Shown here piece after piece: positions 22,010 through 33,699 of a DNA stretch of 64,000 nt. The notes below the pieces were generated by a model, which was not told the origin of the DNA, did not search any database, and saw only the letters and a program-made list of their open reading frames with translations. Source of the DNA: Epiperipatus broadwayi. Taxonomy: Eukaryota > Onychophora > Udeonychophora > Euonychophora > Peripatidae. The position numbers and the translations under genes are program-made. The number at the start of each line of letters is the position of its first letter. Position 1 is the first letter of the stretch. Location of the stretch: the NCBI GenBank assembly GCA_028023455.1, contig JAQFVV010006272.1:3761127-3825126 (forward strand). The letters are read 5' to 3'.

Positions 22010-23095
22010 TCCTATTAAAGTATAATAGGATACCACAGGATGAAGTTTTGGTTTCATTACTCTTTATTATATTTATGCTTGTTATTGGTCGAATTGTTTA
22101 AAAAAATAAAATACTTATGCTAATGATTGTAAATTATTTAAAAGAATTAATATTTATAAGGATCATATTAAACTGCAAAGAAATATTAAACATTTCAATG
22201 ATTGATGAAATTTAATATATATTAAGATAAATCTAAGCAAACAAGTATTAATTCTTGATATTTATATCATTATAAGATCATTAAAAATCATATTATTCAT
22301 AAAGAAGTTGTTGCTGATTTGGGGATTATGTTTTGTAAACAAATTATTTTAATGCACTTATAAAATATATTATAAATAAAGCTTATAAACGAATGAAATG
22401 TATTTTGAGATATGTAAGAGATCTCTCCTTTCATATTAAATACATGTTATTCTGTTCTTTTATTGTTCCATTATTAGAATTTGATTCTGAGTTAGTTTAC
22501 AGTAAATCCAGGGTTCATAATGTGAAGAAAAGATGTATTCAATTAATAAAGAGAAAAGAAATAAATATTGGAAAACAATATTAATTGTCAGACGAATACA
22601 GTACTTAAACACATAATAATGTTGAAAGATTTAATTGATGGAAAAAAATGCTATAATTGATATATATCTAAAAAATAATTAAAAATGCCTACTCATTGAT
22701 TAAGTGAAATGCATACATTTAACATAAAAAAATCACTTTAAACCAAATCTTTTATTAATAAGTTGCAAAAAATGTGTAATCAAAAATTTACTAATATAGA
22801 TATTTCTTATAATTGTTTTATTACTAATATTAAAAAAGAATTATACTGTAATTAAAAATAATTTACTATGCCGAAAGCTGACTCTGTGCATTTAAGAGTT
22901 GCATATTAGTTTTATTTTACATTTTCATAGTAACTTGAGCAGTATAAGTTTGGTAGAATTATATGATCTATGTATGTAATGTGTTTTGTTTAAAACATAA
23001 TGATTATGTAATTGTTAATATTGCATTAATTCTTACTTGGATATTTTTATTAAAGAGGAAGTCTTGAAATACACATAAAAACATTAAATAATAAT
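22010..23095 (+). mobile_element. CR1/Jockey-like LINE remnant (3' half)
   Basis: RIPQDEVLVSLLFIIFMLVI (about 22025-22085) is a damaged 'giPQGSvLgPlLFiiFindi', RT motif B. At 22393-22584 a 63-residue frame reads YKRMKCILRYVRDLSFHIKY, then FIVPLLEFDSELVYS, matching '...ly.slVrPiLEYgs.vW'. The 3' end near 23080 runs into (AAT)n, the microsatellite-like tail common in this clade. It is homologous to the minus-strand copy at 4.85-6.13 kb. The catalytic YADD block is lost to frameshifts. Confidence 0.72.
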
Positions 23096-23351
23096 AATAA
23101 TTACATGATGATAATGATGATGATGTTTCAACAATAATCTTTATTAATCCTATGGGTTACATAGCATTATATAACTTTGATTGTAAGGGTTACAGGTGAA
23201 ATCATGTTGCATAGGTTTTATATGGATTAATTTAAAGGGTTACATTAATCAGGTTAGAAGTATGTTGTTTTTTTTTACAAATGCTACTAGTTTTGAATGC
23301 AGAGATAAATATCAAGTTTAATCATTAAAGTCTTCACTATAAAACAACTTT

Positions 23352-23352
<1 letters not shown>

Positions 23353-23449
<97 letters not shown>

Positions 23450-23458
23450 GGATGGATG

Positions 23459-23553
<95 letters not shown>

Positions 23554-23562
23554 GGATGGATG

Positions 23563-23605
<43 letters not shown>

Positions 23606-23657
23606 GGATGGATGGATGGATGGATGGATGGATGGACGGATGGACGGACGGATAGAC

Positions 23658-23696
<39 letters not shown>

Positions 23697-23707
23697 AAGA
23701 CAGACAT
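23353..23707. repeat. (TAGA)n/(TGGA)n/(CAGA)n tetranucleotide array
   Basis: About 355 bp of four-base units, mostly TAGA, with TGGA blocks near 23449, 23551 and 23605-23650 and CAGA units at the right end. The complement of this array is open in all three frames, so frames of 130-147 residues rich in Ser, Ile, Tyr and Leu arise there and are not genes. Confidence 0.98.
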
Positions 23708-23799
23708 GACCTAAGATTGCAAAATCTAACATCATATTGGAAATTATTTACGGTCACTAAATTAATCTTATTGTTTTTGTAATTGTTAATCATGGAGTA

Positions 23800-24930
23800 T
23801 AAAAGAGAGGTAACTTATAATCCATGTGGTATGAAATCAGGTTGTGGGTACTGTATGAAGAACAAAGTCAATTCAGAGTAGAACTACATATGGTGAGCAG
23901 CTTGTGGATTATGATAGGTGGGAGGTAAATTCTGTAGTTTGATGGTGGATGGTGTTCATGGAAATTAATGATAGTGAGCTATGTTGTGAGTAATGGTAAG
24001 AACCATTAAATGCTATTCAATGTGGATATTGTTAGATTATAATCTTTTATAGATTGCAATGTCATCAAAGAATAAAGTTAAAATGAATCAGAAAATCAAA
24101 AAAATTTAGACTCCCGGGACTATATTTTGAAGGAACTGAGTATCTGGCAGTTATTGATATCAAGCATGGAAGAAGGAAAATATTTGTTGGATTCCTGATA
24201 TAGTATAGAATATGTTTTCCAGTATGTGTATTTATACTACATGGGGAAGATTCATCAGCTGGATGTTGATAGGATTGATTGATAAAGTGTGGTGAGAAAT
24301 GGCACTGAGAGAGGAAGAGGTCTATCAGTAGGGATTACTTGTAACAGCAATCAGAGTGCTGTGAACTTTTGAACAATTGATGCAATTGAATTTATGCCTT
24401 TTTGGATATAGAACACTTGGATAATGTGAAGACCCAAACCATTATCAATGAGTGGGGAACTAAGTCTCTTAGCTGAGATTGAAATCATCTTTCTGCCCTG
24501 AAGTAGCTTGTTGCAGATGGAAGAGATGGCAGAATTAAACAATTTTGAAAATGTAACAATAGGCAAATAAGTGTAATCTTAATCATTATGAGTATATTAA
24601 ATAGGTGAATTTTAGCATAAAGGGATAGATAAGCTTTGGAGAGAAATTTGGTTAACTGTGCGGCATTTCATTGAAGCTTATTTTGTAAAATGTTCTTTAT
24701 TGCAAGTGAGCCCATGTAAAATGGGAAGGAGTTGCTTTTTCCTGGAATATTTAAGTGAATATTTTATTAATGTATTTAAACCATGCTGCTGTTTACTCAT
24801 ATTAAATCGAACTTTTATGTGGCAATATATTGATTGAGGATGGTTTGCAACAATAATTCTGGAGTTGTTCATCTTCCAACAGCCTATATAAAAAGTTCCA
24901 GTTTTGGTAAGATAATTTTTTTATTTTTTA
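23800..24930 (-). mobile_element. LINE remnant, same family as 16.4-18.3 kb
   Basis: On the minus strand, about 24560-24390, the frame reads FNSAISSICNKLLQGRKMIS, then ISAKRLSSPLIDNGLGLHII. This aligns with ISKKQVSPPTMHNRLGLYII at 16.96 kb, including the 'P...GLGL' thumb segment. Both are followed by a similar run (YIQKGINSI against HMQKTINLI) and by TDRP.P about 30 residues on. The remaining region is broken by stops. Orientation is opposite to the 16.4-kb copy. Confidence 0.65.
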
Positions 24931-24934
24931 TTAA

Positions 24935-25230
24935 AACTGTTGTTTTCAATTGCTCAAATAATTCATTTATCAAATTTCTTTAAATTTGTTATTCAAAATT
25001 TACAAATAATTAATTTGTCTATTTATAATTTTCTGATTAATATGGCAACAGAGCTGTCATGTGGCCAGATGGCAGGCATCAATTTCATTAATACTGAGTT
25101 CCAAAGTTCAAAAGTGATACAAAAATATGCTAATGTTAATAAAATAACCTCAATAGATCAATAGCAAAAGTAATAATGTCCAATAGATGTTAATAACAAA
25201 GGTAACAATATTTCAATTGATCCCAAGTCA
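24935..25230. other. Spacer, no gene recognised
   Basis: A 74-codon A+T-rich frame (24940-25164, +) has no recognisable motif. I regard it as chance. Confidence 0.4.
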
Positions 25231-25239
25231 ACTCCACAA

Positions 25240-25634
25240 TACTGAAAAACCACCCCTAGTGACCTCAAGGAAATGTATCTCAATAGCCAGGAAGCACAAT
25301 CCCTCCCTCTACCATTTGGAACACAAATACTTTTATGATGATCAATGATAAGACTACCATTCCAATTACTCTAATTTCCTTAATTACCAACTTACTGTGG
25401 AGCAAATAGATATATATCACTCAAAGGGAAAAGTTTGCCATCATTCTTCATCTCACAATCTATTTCCCAAGGCTTACCTTTAAGGTACTGCTCTCTAGTT
25501 TCTATAAAAATCCCCTCCTAAAACATATGCAATAGACATTTTCAGGCATGCAAATTATTATACATACACACCAACACATCCCTGCATCACATACATGGAA
25601 GATGTCACCATCTTTCTGTCCTCATATCTTCACA
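25240..25634 (+). mobile_element. LINE reverse-transcriptase fragment
   Basis: ITYMEDVTIFLSS (about 25585-25623) matches the IAYMDGITVFLLS block of the LINE at 16.55 kb, that is, the YADD-type active site with changed residues. The (ATT)n-type array follows at once, so the LINE fragment may end there. It lies close to the minus-strand copy at 23.8-24.9 kb and could be a separate or rearranged piece of it. Confidence 0.5.
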
Positions 25635-25785
25635 TATTATTATTATTACTATTATTGCTACTACTACTGCTGCTACTACTACTACTACTACTACTATTGC
25701 TGCTGCTGCTACTGCTGCTGCTACCGCTACTGCTACTGCTACTGCTACCGCTACTGCTACTACTATTATTATTATTATTACGTAA
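25635..25785. repeat. Compound trinucleotide array (ATT/ACT/GCT)n
   Basis: ATT units pass into ACT, then mixed GCT/ACT/ACC, then back to ATT. The mixed centre suggests an old array with point mutations. Confidence 0.95.
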
Positions 25786-26275
25786 TAATAATTGTAAAAA
25801 ATTTCTTGAAAATGGATATTATGTTAGAAATACTGAACTACTAAAAATATAATAATAATAAAATAATAGAGGGTTACAAAGTATAATATTTGAAATATTT
25901 GATTTATCAAAATGTTTCAGTAATATATCCATATTTCACAGGATTTGTGGGATTATTTAAAAATACTCTGAACCCTATTCTCCCTCTATTGTCTATATTA
26001 TTATTATGACAATTTTTATATATTATAGTTATATATGATTGACTTTTTTTTGCTTATAATTTTTTTTTTTTTTTATTTAATAGCTCTTGATTTGTCTAAT
26101 TTTTATGCGTATATATTGTACAGATACATTGTTGGATATTTTATATATTTTTAACTGATATGCATTGTTAATATAGTTTGTTTGATTTTTTTTTACTTAC
26201 ATTTTTTAAATTTCTTTCTTTTTTAGTAATTTCTTTCTTCTTTAATCTGTTCCAGCATTCAACCCCCCTCCCCTT

Positions 26276-26477
26276 ATTATTTTTTGATTTATCATACTTC
26301 TTTCATCCATCTCGTGTCCTTTATGAAGTATTCTGAATTGTGTGGATTGAAATACCATATGAATTGCTATAATTCTATTATTTTTTGATTTATCATACTT
26401 CTTTCATCCATCTCGTGTCCTTTATGAAGTATTCTGAATTGTGTGAATTGAAATACCATATGAATTGCTATAATTCT
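26276..26477 (+). repeat. 101-bp tandem duplication, one mismatch
   Basis: Unit 26276-26376 (starts ATTATTTTTTGATTTATC) is repeated at 26377-26477. The only difference found is GTGTGGATTG against GTGTGAATTG. Flanks do not share the unit. Confidence 0.95.
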
Positions 26478-26479
26478 CT

Positions 26480-28990
26480 TAATAATGACTAAAAGTTTTT
26501 ATTATAATGTGATTATTGTAAAATTTATTTTAACAATGATATTGTTCTCTCATATCAATCACTTCTTTTAAATGCAGTACTTTTTGATCTACATCAATCT
26601 CTGCTCAAGATAATATTATAGATATTTTATTTACTTTATATATTCTATATTTATTTGTATTTCTTCTTTGAAAATTAGATGTTTTCATATAACTTGTGCA
26701 AAATAATCTAAATTGATGCTGTAATTTTCAATCAGTTTGGACTGGCTTCTTTAAATATTATGATGATAATAGTATAGTCTTAAGAAACTAGCTTTACTAA
26801 TTGACACTAAGATTCTTAGTGATTAGTAAGAGATAGAGACTTAGAATCCTCTTCACTCCTGGATTGAACATTAAATATTATAACATTGATTGTATTAAAT
26901 CTGTTGATTCTGATATTGATAATTTTCTTATTGATTATGATGTGTTTGTTGAATATAATTCACATTATCACACAACAATATGTTTCTAATGTTCAATCTC
27001 TAGATTATGATGATGTTATCAATGACTGCTAAGACAAATGATGTTTCTAATTTAAATATTATTTTGGCAATCATAATAATGTTTGATGAATTTGATTCTA
27101 ATGGTTGCCTTAATTTCTTATATTGGTGAAATTCTAGAAAAAGTGATTTATGGATAACTTTAATTTCAAATAATGCATTCCCTGGTAATTGACTTTTTTT
27201 ATTATTAATTTTAATTTTTATTATTAAATTGATACTAAATATATTAAATCTGAATTTTTTCAGTTGATATAAATTGATCCTTGCATTAGTAATATTTTAA
27301 ATCATGAACATTTCACTTTGGATGTCTTACAAACCATCTTCATTCTATTTATTCATTACTGATATATCACATCTTTGTAATAAACTCTTATTCTTCAGAT
27401 ACTAACAGATGTATTCATTGATCTTTTCCTTGGTAGAATTTTTTTATTCTTTAGAGGCTGATCCCAGATATAACTATAGTTTTAATAATAGAAATTATCA
27501 CAATACATATGATTAAAACACTACGTAATAAGTAATATAAACATCTATAATAAGAGAACTAGAAGCAAGAATTGTTATGATGATCTAAAAGATGGTATGA
27601 AGAACAACAAGAATTTGAAATCTTGCTCATTTATTGAGAATGATACATTGATTATGCAATAAAGGTAAAACTTAATTTTGAAACAAATATTAGAGATCTA
27701 CATTTCAGCACCATATTAAGAGATAGGATAAAAATTAATCAAATGGATTCAATGCTTAATTTAAGTGATAGAATTGAACATGATATGTGAACTATAAATC
27801 CAAGGTCTGCCATTCAATCATATCATCAAAGCCTACAGATCATTTATTTTTGCATAAATTACAATTGTGCTATACAAGAGAAATAATCCCAATGTATAAT
27901 AAAAATGTTGATCTTCTAATTCTGCTTCAAGAGTATATTCTAAACAAGTCTTCCCTTCTGGCATTTCTACAGACTTTAAGAATTGCTCTTTAATGAAACA
28001 GCTTTTATATAAAAATAAGTTAATTTTACAAAACAAAAATATATAAATAATCATTAACACCTATTAAATAGCATTCCATATAAATAATATACCCCATTAT
28101 TCAAGATTATATTCAGATATATTTTAAATTTCAGATTTTATTAATTGTCTTTATTTTGGCAAAAATATTAATATTGATAGAGATAAACTTAAATCTAATA
28201 GATGTTTTCAAATAGTGTTTAATTATGCAAAAAATAACATTACATACAAATATTGAATTTCAAACATCACAGCAGATATTAAATCTTGTAATATGAAAAA
28301 ATACTGGATAATAAGCTTCGAGTTATTTGTAACAAGATACATATAGATTCCTAAACTTAAGCATTGGGACTTTACTTCTACTCATTTTTACCTTTGTGGA
28401 ACTTTATTATCACCTATTGATAATTCATTAATATTTCCTGATTAGTTTCTTTTATTTATATTTACATCATCTTTTATTTCTCTATTTTTCCCTATCTATT
28501 TTTTGTTTGCTACTGTTGTTCACTTTTTGGTATCATTGGATTTTTTTGCTTTTATATAAATATTTGAGAAATAAGAGTAAAATAATTCTTGTTCTGAGAA
28601 TTTTTATCTTCATTTTGAGCTCAAAAACATGTCTTTCTCATCATATTTCAATCAATTATTTATTGATAAGTTATATAAAAGAATTTCATATAGATGAGCC
28701 TAATGATATTGCTTGTGTGAATAGGGATATGTTTATTGCCATCAAAAGAGTTATTATTTATAAATATACTCCCATTGTATTAGTTTGTGAAACTACTTAT
28801 TATAAAATAAATTCAGCATAAAATATTAAATTTCTTATGATTAGTAGTTGCATAATACCAAACATTTTTTCCCAGAATTATTGAAGTATTTTCTTTGTTT
28901 GAAGGCTTTTTAATTAAGTAAAATCACATATTATCTCAGATGATTTTAATATATTTACCCTATACCCAGATATTACTGTCATATATTCTG
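26480..28990. other. A+T-rich DNA, no gene recognised
   Basis: Several frames of 60-104 codons occur (for example 28507-28821, +), but none shows a domain, and their composition is simply A+T-rich. Parts may be worn LINE sequence; I could not align any block to a known motif order. Confidence 0.4.
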
Positions 28991-29008
28991 TCTCACATTC
29001 ATCGAAAG

Positions 29009-29900
29009 CAGGGGTGGGGAATCTTTTTTCTGCCAGAGCCTATTTGAATAATATCATTTGCACACCCAACAAAATTGTTGACTTAAAAATTAACCTGCTA
29101 TATTTGATCAAAAATTTAATTAATTTATCTCTGATCATGAAGAGTAGGCAATCTTTTCAACTGGCAGTTCAATTTTAACTTTTCCTTTTTAAAAGAAGAC
29201 CAAAATTTTTTTGAGTATCAAAAATAAAGTAACACAGCATTATTAATAATTATTTCACATTTAGTGACAATTTTTTTTTATTTATCTTGTACTTAACCTG
29301 TTGACATATTTATATTATCAAATTTCTTTTTATGTTCTGGACAAGTTCATTCAACCATAGCTAATACATAGTCTTTTATAAACTTCCAGTTAGAACATGT
29401 TTTTAATTTTCTGTTGTTTTTTTAAATAACTTCCTTTTATAGAATTTTTTGACTTATTTATATTATTTTATAAAACGTGCCAGTTATTTGTTGAAGTTCC
29501 TTTTCAAGTTTTTTAATTTTAATATTTCTTTCTCCAAAATTTTGTTGTAATCAGAATGTTTTGATAAATAGTGCTTCTTAATAATGTAGTCTTTAGCTAT
29601 GATTATGAGGATATAAAACTCCTCAAAAGTACTAAGCCACTTTAGTATTATAATTCACACTTTATCTTCATCTTTAACTGCATTTCAGCACATTTAAATA
29701 TATAAATGTATTCTTTTTCTTATGAATACTAAATTTTCTGGTCTTTACCATTAATATCATTAATCTCAGAAATATATCAATGGAACTTCTAATGATGTAA
29801 ACTTTTTATATTTTATTGTTTTTAATAATAAAATTCAAATCTTTTTATGCTAATTATTAAACTCTGTTTTTGTATTAATTTGTTTTATTAAAAATTCTAT
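29009..29900 (-). mobile_element. hAT transposon remnant with one terminal inverted repeat
   Basis: The left boundary CAGGGGTGGGGAATCTTTTT at 29009 is a hAT-type terminal inverted repeat (usual form CAGGGGTGGGcAA...). On the minus strand, about 29420-29290, blocks read FIKDYVLAMVE, TCPEHKKKFDNINMS and VQDK, matching the 'eFiK.cml..ae.vCPEkk..FenislSr.Tv.rRi' segment of SCAND3/GTF2IRD2-type hAT transposases. Just upstream, about 29640-29480, is a damaged BED-finger-like stretch ending in KKLEKELQQ. The transposase catalytic domain was not found and the opposite terminus is missing. The coding direction runs toward the terminal repeat, as expected for the 3' end. Confidence 0.62.
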
Positions 29901-30645
29901 TTTTAAAAACTTTACATAAACTAGTAGAATGTTTCAATTTATTTACAAATAGTGAAAATTTAATTGGATTTAGATTTTGTAAATTCATAATGAAAAGTTG
30001 TTTTGGATTATGCTGTGAGTTTTTAATAAAATAAAATAAAAAATTAGATAACAGTTATATTTTATATATTTAGTAAGCATTTTTAGTAACTAGAACACTG
30101 AGCTCTTTAACATGTATATTAATACTTGTAAAAAAAAAAAACTAACTTTAAATTCAAATACTTAGCATTTTTTTTAATATACATTTTTTGTAGTCTTTAT
30201 ATTAATCTTTGTTGAGCTATCTTTGATTTAAATATATACTAGCATCACTTATAATTAAGTGAATTTATTCTTGCTTTTATTATAGGTCTGCTTCTTATAT
30301 AAAATAATAAGATATATGAACGTGTAAACAAATTCTTATATTGCTCATCTAACATCTAATAACAATGCAAAGTTTTTTAATATCTAAATAAATATATATT
30401 TTGAAAAACAGATTATTTTTTTACAGTAGTTTTGATAACAGTATAAGAAAGAGAAAGTCCTTTTTTCTTATAAAGCATCTATATAAAATTATTTTTGTCT
30501 CGAAGCATATGAAGACAATAAAGAAGTAAAGTTCTGCAATCTAACAATAAGCACATTATCAATGATAAATTTTTTTATTGATGCAGTAATAATGTTGCAG
30601 TTAAAAGAACAAATATGAATTATTTTAATAAGTATGCTTACATAT
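29900..30645. other. A+T-rich spacer
   Basis: No motif was recognised. It may contain the lost 5' part of the hAT element. Confidence 0.35.
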
Positions 30646-30649
30646 ATAT

Positions 30650-33160
30650 AAAAATATATTTTGCGGGTTCATCCGTGTTAAAAAATTTTTTTTTAATATT
30701 AATGTATAGACGATTCAACTTGATCACACAAGTCATCTACTAGGTGATAAATGATAGAAAGACGGTTGTAGATGCGCTGCAATCATTGATTTGAAAATAA
30801 CGTTAAAGCTCCACCAATCTTTCCATATAGAAAGAAGTTTGCATGTATCATCTCCCTTATTGAAACAATCTGGTCTTTTTAGTATCTCAATGGCTTTTCT
30901 GATTTTACACTGGTAGAGATTATCTCATCTGGATATGATCCTGGTACTAGAAAAATCAATTTTATGACCTGAATCTATAGTAAGAAGTGAGCGTGCTGAT
31001 GATGATGAGTCTTGTTTAACTGCATTAACATATTTATCTCTCCTAACATTGATGCAATGATTGCTCATAACTATGTAAGAAGCTTTAAAATTATCACGAG
31101 ATTTCATAAACATCATGAAATTCAAGAGGGATTGAATCCTTAGGTTTGGTTATTATAGTACTGATTTTTTGATGAGTAGAAAATGCTGTATTTATGTTAT
31201 AGTATTTTAATATATGTCCAATACTGTCTGTAGTTCCTTTTATATATGGAATACAAATTCTAATAGCCGATTTATCTTCTTTTTCTTTCCTATTTTGACT
31301 ATTTTGGGCTTGAATTCAGGCTTTTTTAATAAATTTATTGTTATAACATTTGCTAATAAAACACTATTAATATGATTTATTTCTTCTTTCAGATGTGACT
31401 TATCTGAAAGGTTAATTGCGCTATTTAAAAGAGTTTTGGCTACAGAAACAATCCGAGTTGGGTAATGATAAGAATGTAAATGTAAATATCAGTCTCTCTG
31501 TGTATTCTTTCTGTAAATTGAAAATGATAGACTATTTGGTGTCCTGGTGACTAGTACATCAAGAAAAGGAAGTTTTTCCATTAGACTATGTCTCCATTGT
31601 AAATTTAATATGAGGATATATATTATTTAAATGTGAGAAAAGTCATCTTTTTTTTTTTTTCGTGTTGCCATATGATAAAAAGTGCTATTTTGTATCTGAG
31701 TCAAATAAGAAGTTTTAAAGATGATGATTCTAAAGCACGAGTTTCTATATTTTTTATGAATAAACCAGCTATTACTCCTGAGATAGGTGAGCCCATAAGA
31801 GTACCAAAAATTTGTTTGTAATGTTGTCCATTGTACACAAAATATGTGTTTAAGAGACAATGTTTAATTAAAGCAATAGTATGGTTTGCAAAATTACATT
31901 CAGAGCTTCATCAATTGAAATGTTTGTAAACAAAGACACAACATCAAAACTGACATCATTAGCATTAATTTTTAAATCTTTTAAACCAAAACTAAAGTGA
32001 AAAAAGTTTTTAATATATGATTTAATGAATGGAATTGTAGGTTTAATGAAATTAAATAAATATCTAGCTAGAATATAAGTTGGAGATCCTATTGCACTTA
32101 CTAAGGGGGGTATCTGGTTTGTGAATTTTTGGGAGTCCATAAAATTTTTGACAGACACATGATTTTTCACGAGGGATTATTTTATTTTTTATCTCTTTTT
32201 CAATAGGTGATTTATTAATAATGGCTTTTTTTTGGTGGTTTATAAATTTTATCAGTAAGTAAATCTAAAATTTTATTATGGTACATGTCATGATCTATAA
32301 CAACAGTAGCATTACCATTATCAACTGGAAGTATAACAATCGATTTCTCCGAATTTATATTGTTTAATGCTTGTTTTACTTTCTTTGAAATATTATTTTT
32401 AGTAAGCTTAGCTTTTTTAAAAATATTGCAAATCTCGGCTCTAGCTAAATCAGCTGTTGAAGAATCTATTTTATCAAGAGCTGATTGAACATTACAATTT
32501 TCTCAAAAGGTATCAAGGAAGATGTTAATGCAAAATTAAAACCTTTCTCTAAAACTGAAACTTTATCTATAGTGAGGCTTTCTTAGATAAATTATAAACG
32601 GTTTTTAGAGTTGGATATGTAATGATTGGAGATTGTGTTTTAATTAGCATTTGTAATTTTTTCTTTTGTTTTGCTGCTACAAATTCTGAATCTTTAATGG
32701 ATTTAAAATTCGCAATACAATCAAAACCAGTCCACAGTAAAATATATTTTATTACTAATGAATAAACGTAAATCTAGCAATACTTTGTCAATTTTGTCTA
32801 ATTTTTTTTTTTTTTAATTTTTTAATAAAATAATTTAAAATACTTTTGCTTGTTCTCCTTGGAATTTTATTAATATTGTAATTTTTCTTATGAAATATAA
32901 TTTTACAACAAGTGGGTATAACATTGTGATTTTTACGCACTAATAGAAAAGATAAATTGCTAAATAACCTACATTTCTTAATCCACGTTCTTTCAAATGC
33001 TCGAAGCTGTTTAAATATTTCCTTCCCATAGAGGTTAATAATGTTGATACGGAAATTTTCATGGGTTGCACATATAAAAGACATATTTTGCGGGTTAATC
33101 CATGTTTAAAAAAAAATTATATGTGCAACCAGTGATATCAACATGAAGATTAGCTGCAAA
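30650..33160 (-). mobile_element. Penelope-like retroelement, near full length, decayed
   Basis: Minus-strand order is as in Penelope-like elements. VILPVDNGNATVVIDHD (about 32345-32290) matches 'ViLPaDKGnatVVmd'. YGLPKIHKPDTPL (about 32135-32095) follows. VSAIGSPTY continues into the palm, with DVSFDVVSLFTNISIDEAL (about 31960-31905). GTLMGSPISGVIAG (about 31815-31770) is the RT 'G.pMGsPiS' motif. AIRICIPYIKGTTDSIGHIL (about 31270-31210) is the linker before the GIY-YIG endonuclease, whose start is a worn EFHDVYEI. The C-terminus keeps KIDFSSTRIISR and CKIRKAIEILKRPDCF (about 30965-30865). GCGGGTT(C/A)ATCC-type sequence marks both ends (30663, 33088). The frame with the MGSP motif is not the longest open frame there. 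Stops throughout mean it is inactive. Confidence 0.88.
33041..33152. repeat. Hairpin at the Penelope 5' end
   Basis: GGTTGCACATATAA (about 33064) is perfectly inverted at about 33118 (TTATATGTGCAACC), and ATGTTGATA (about 33041) is inverted at about 33140 (TATCAACAT). The interior carries ATATTTTGCGGGTTAATCC, shared with the 30.66-kb end and the 10.73-kb fragment. Penelope-like elements often have terminal repeats with structured RNA. Whether this hairpin has a role is unknown. Confidence 0.7.
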
Positions 33161-33169
33161 TAAAGAAAA

Positions 33170-33690
33170 TAAATGTAAATAATGTAGTTTTTGACAATAG
33201 AACAATAACCACTGTTAGGAAATGGTGAAAGAGCTAGTGTCATGTTTACTTCTGTAAAGTGTCACAATTCCTATGACAGTGTATGTATAATGGTGATTAT
33301 TGGCTCCTGCCATTAAATAAGTCAACACCACATTGGGTACTAGGTCAGCAGCAGCATTTTTCCAAGTTAGTGGAAGATCCCTATAATCAATAATGATGAG
33401 GAGGGTATGGTAGATAGATGCTCAATTTATGAAATTCATCTAACATATTAAACCTATTATTATTATTAAGGAAGACAATTGAAAGCCACTTTGTCTTATA
33501 ATTTCCTTGTTTTATTATGAGTATGTCTTCAGGAATCATTACATTTGGTGATGAGATTATAACTAAGGATGATTTTGGAGTAGACATAAAACTACTTGGG
33601 TTGTACACCTAAAAAATCATAAAGTTTATTTATTAAGAGATGATACATTGAGAATAGCACAGGAATGTTAGATCATTGAGAAGATGGGAT
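33170..33690. other. Spacer, no gene recognised
   Basis: Between the Penelope-like element and the RTE LINE. Short frames only. Confidence 0.4.
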
Positions 33691-33699
33691 ATTGGAAAA

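Noticed and set aside
23353-23707. Open frames of 129-147 codons on the minus strand
   Set aside because: They are translations of the (TAGA)n-type array in all three phases and have no protein-like composition.
25548-25852. Tyr/Cys-rich and Leu-rich open frames
   Set aside because: Translations of the compound trinucleotide array, except for the short LINE active-site segment at their start.
28507-28821. 104-codon plus-strand frame as a gene
   Set aside because: A+T-rich composition, no domain, no conserved neighbour; frames of this length are expected occasionally in 64 kb of such sequence.
30690-30745. Hammerhead ribozyme in the Penelope-like 3' end (GATGACTTG...CAAG...GAA)
   Set aside because: The stable GACTTG/CAAGTC-type hairpin uses the bases that would have to be unpaired core residues, two extra bases separate it from the GAA, and the U of the CUGAUGA core is not present in either copy.
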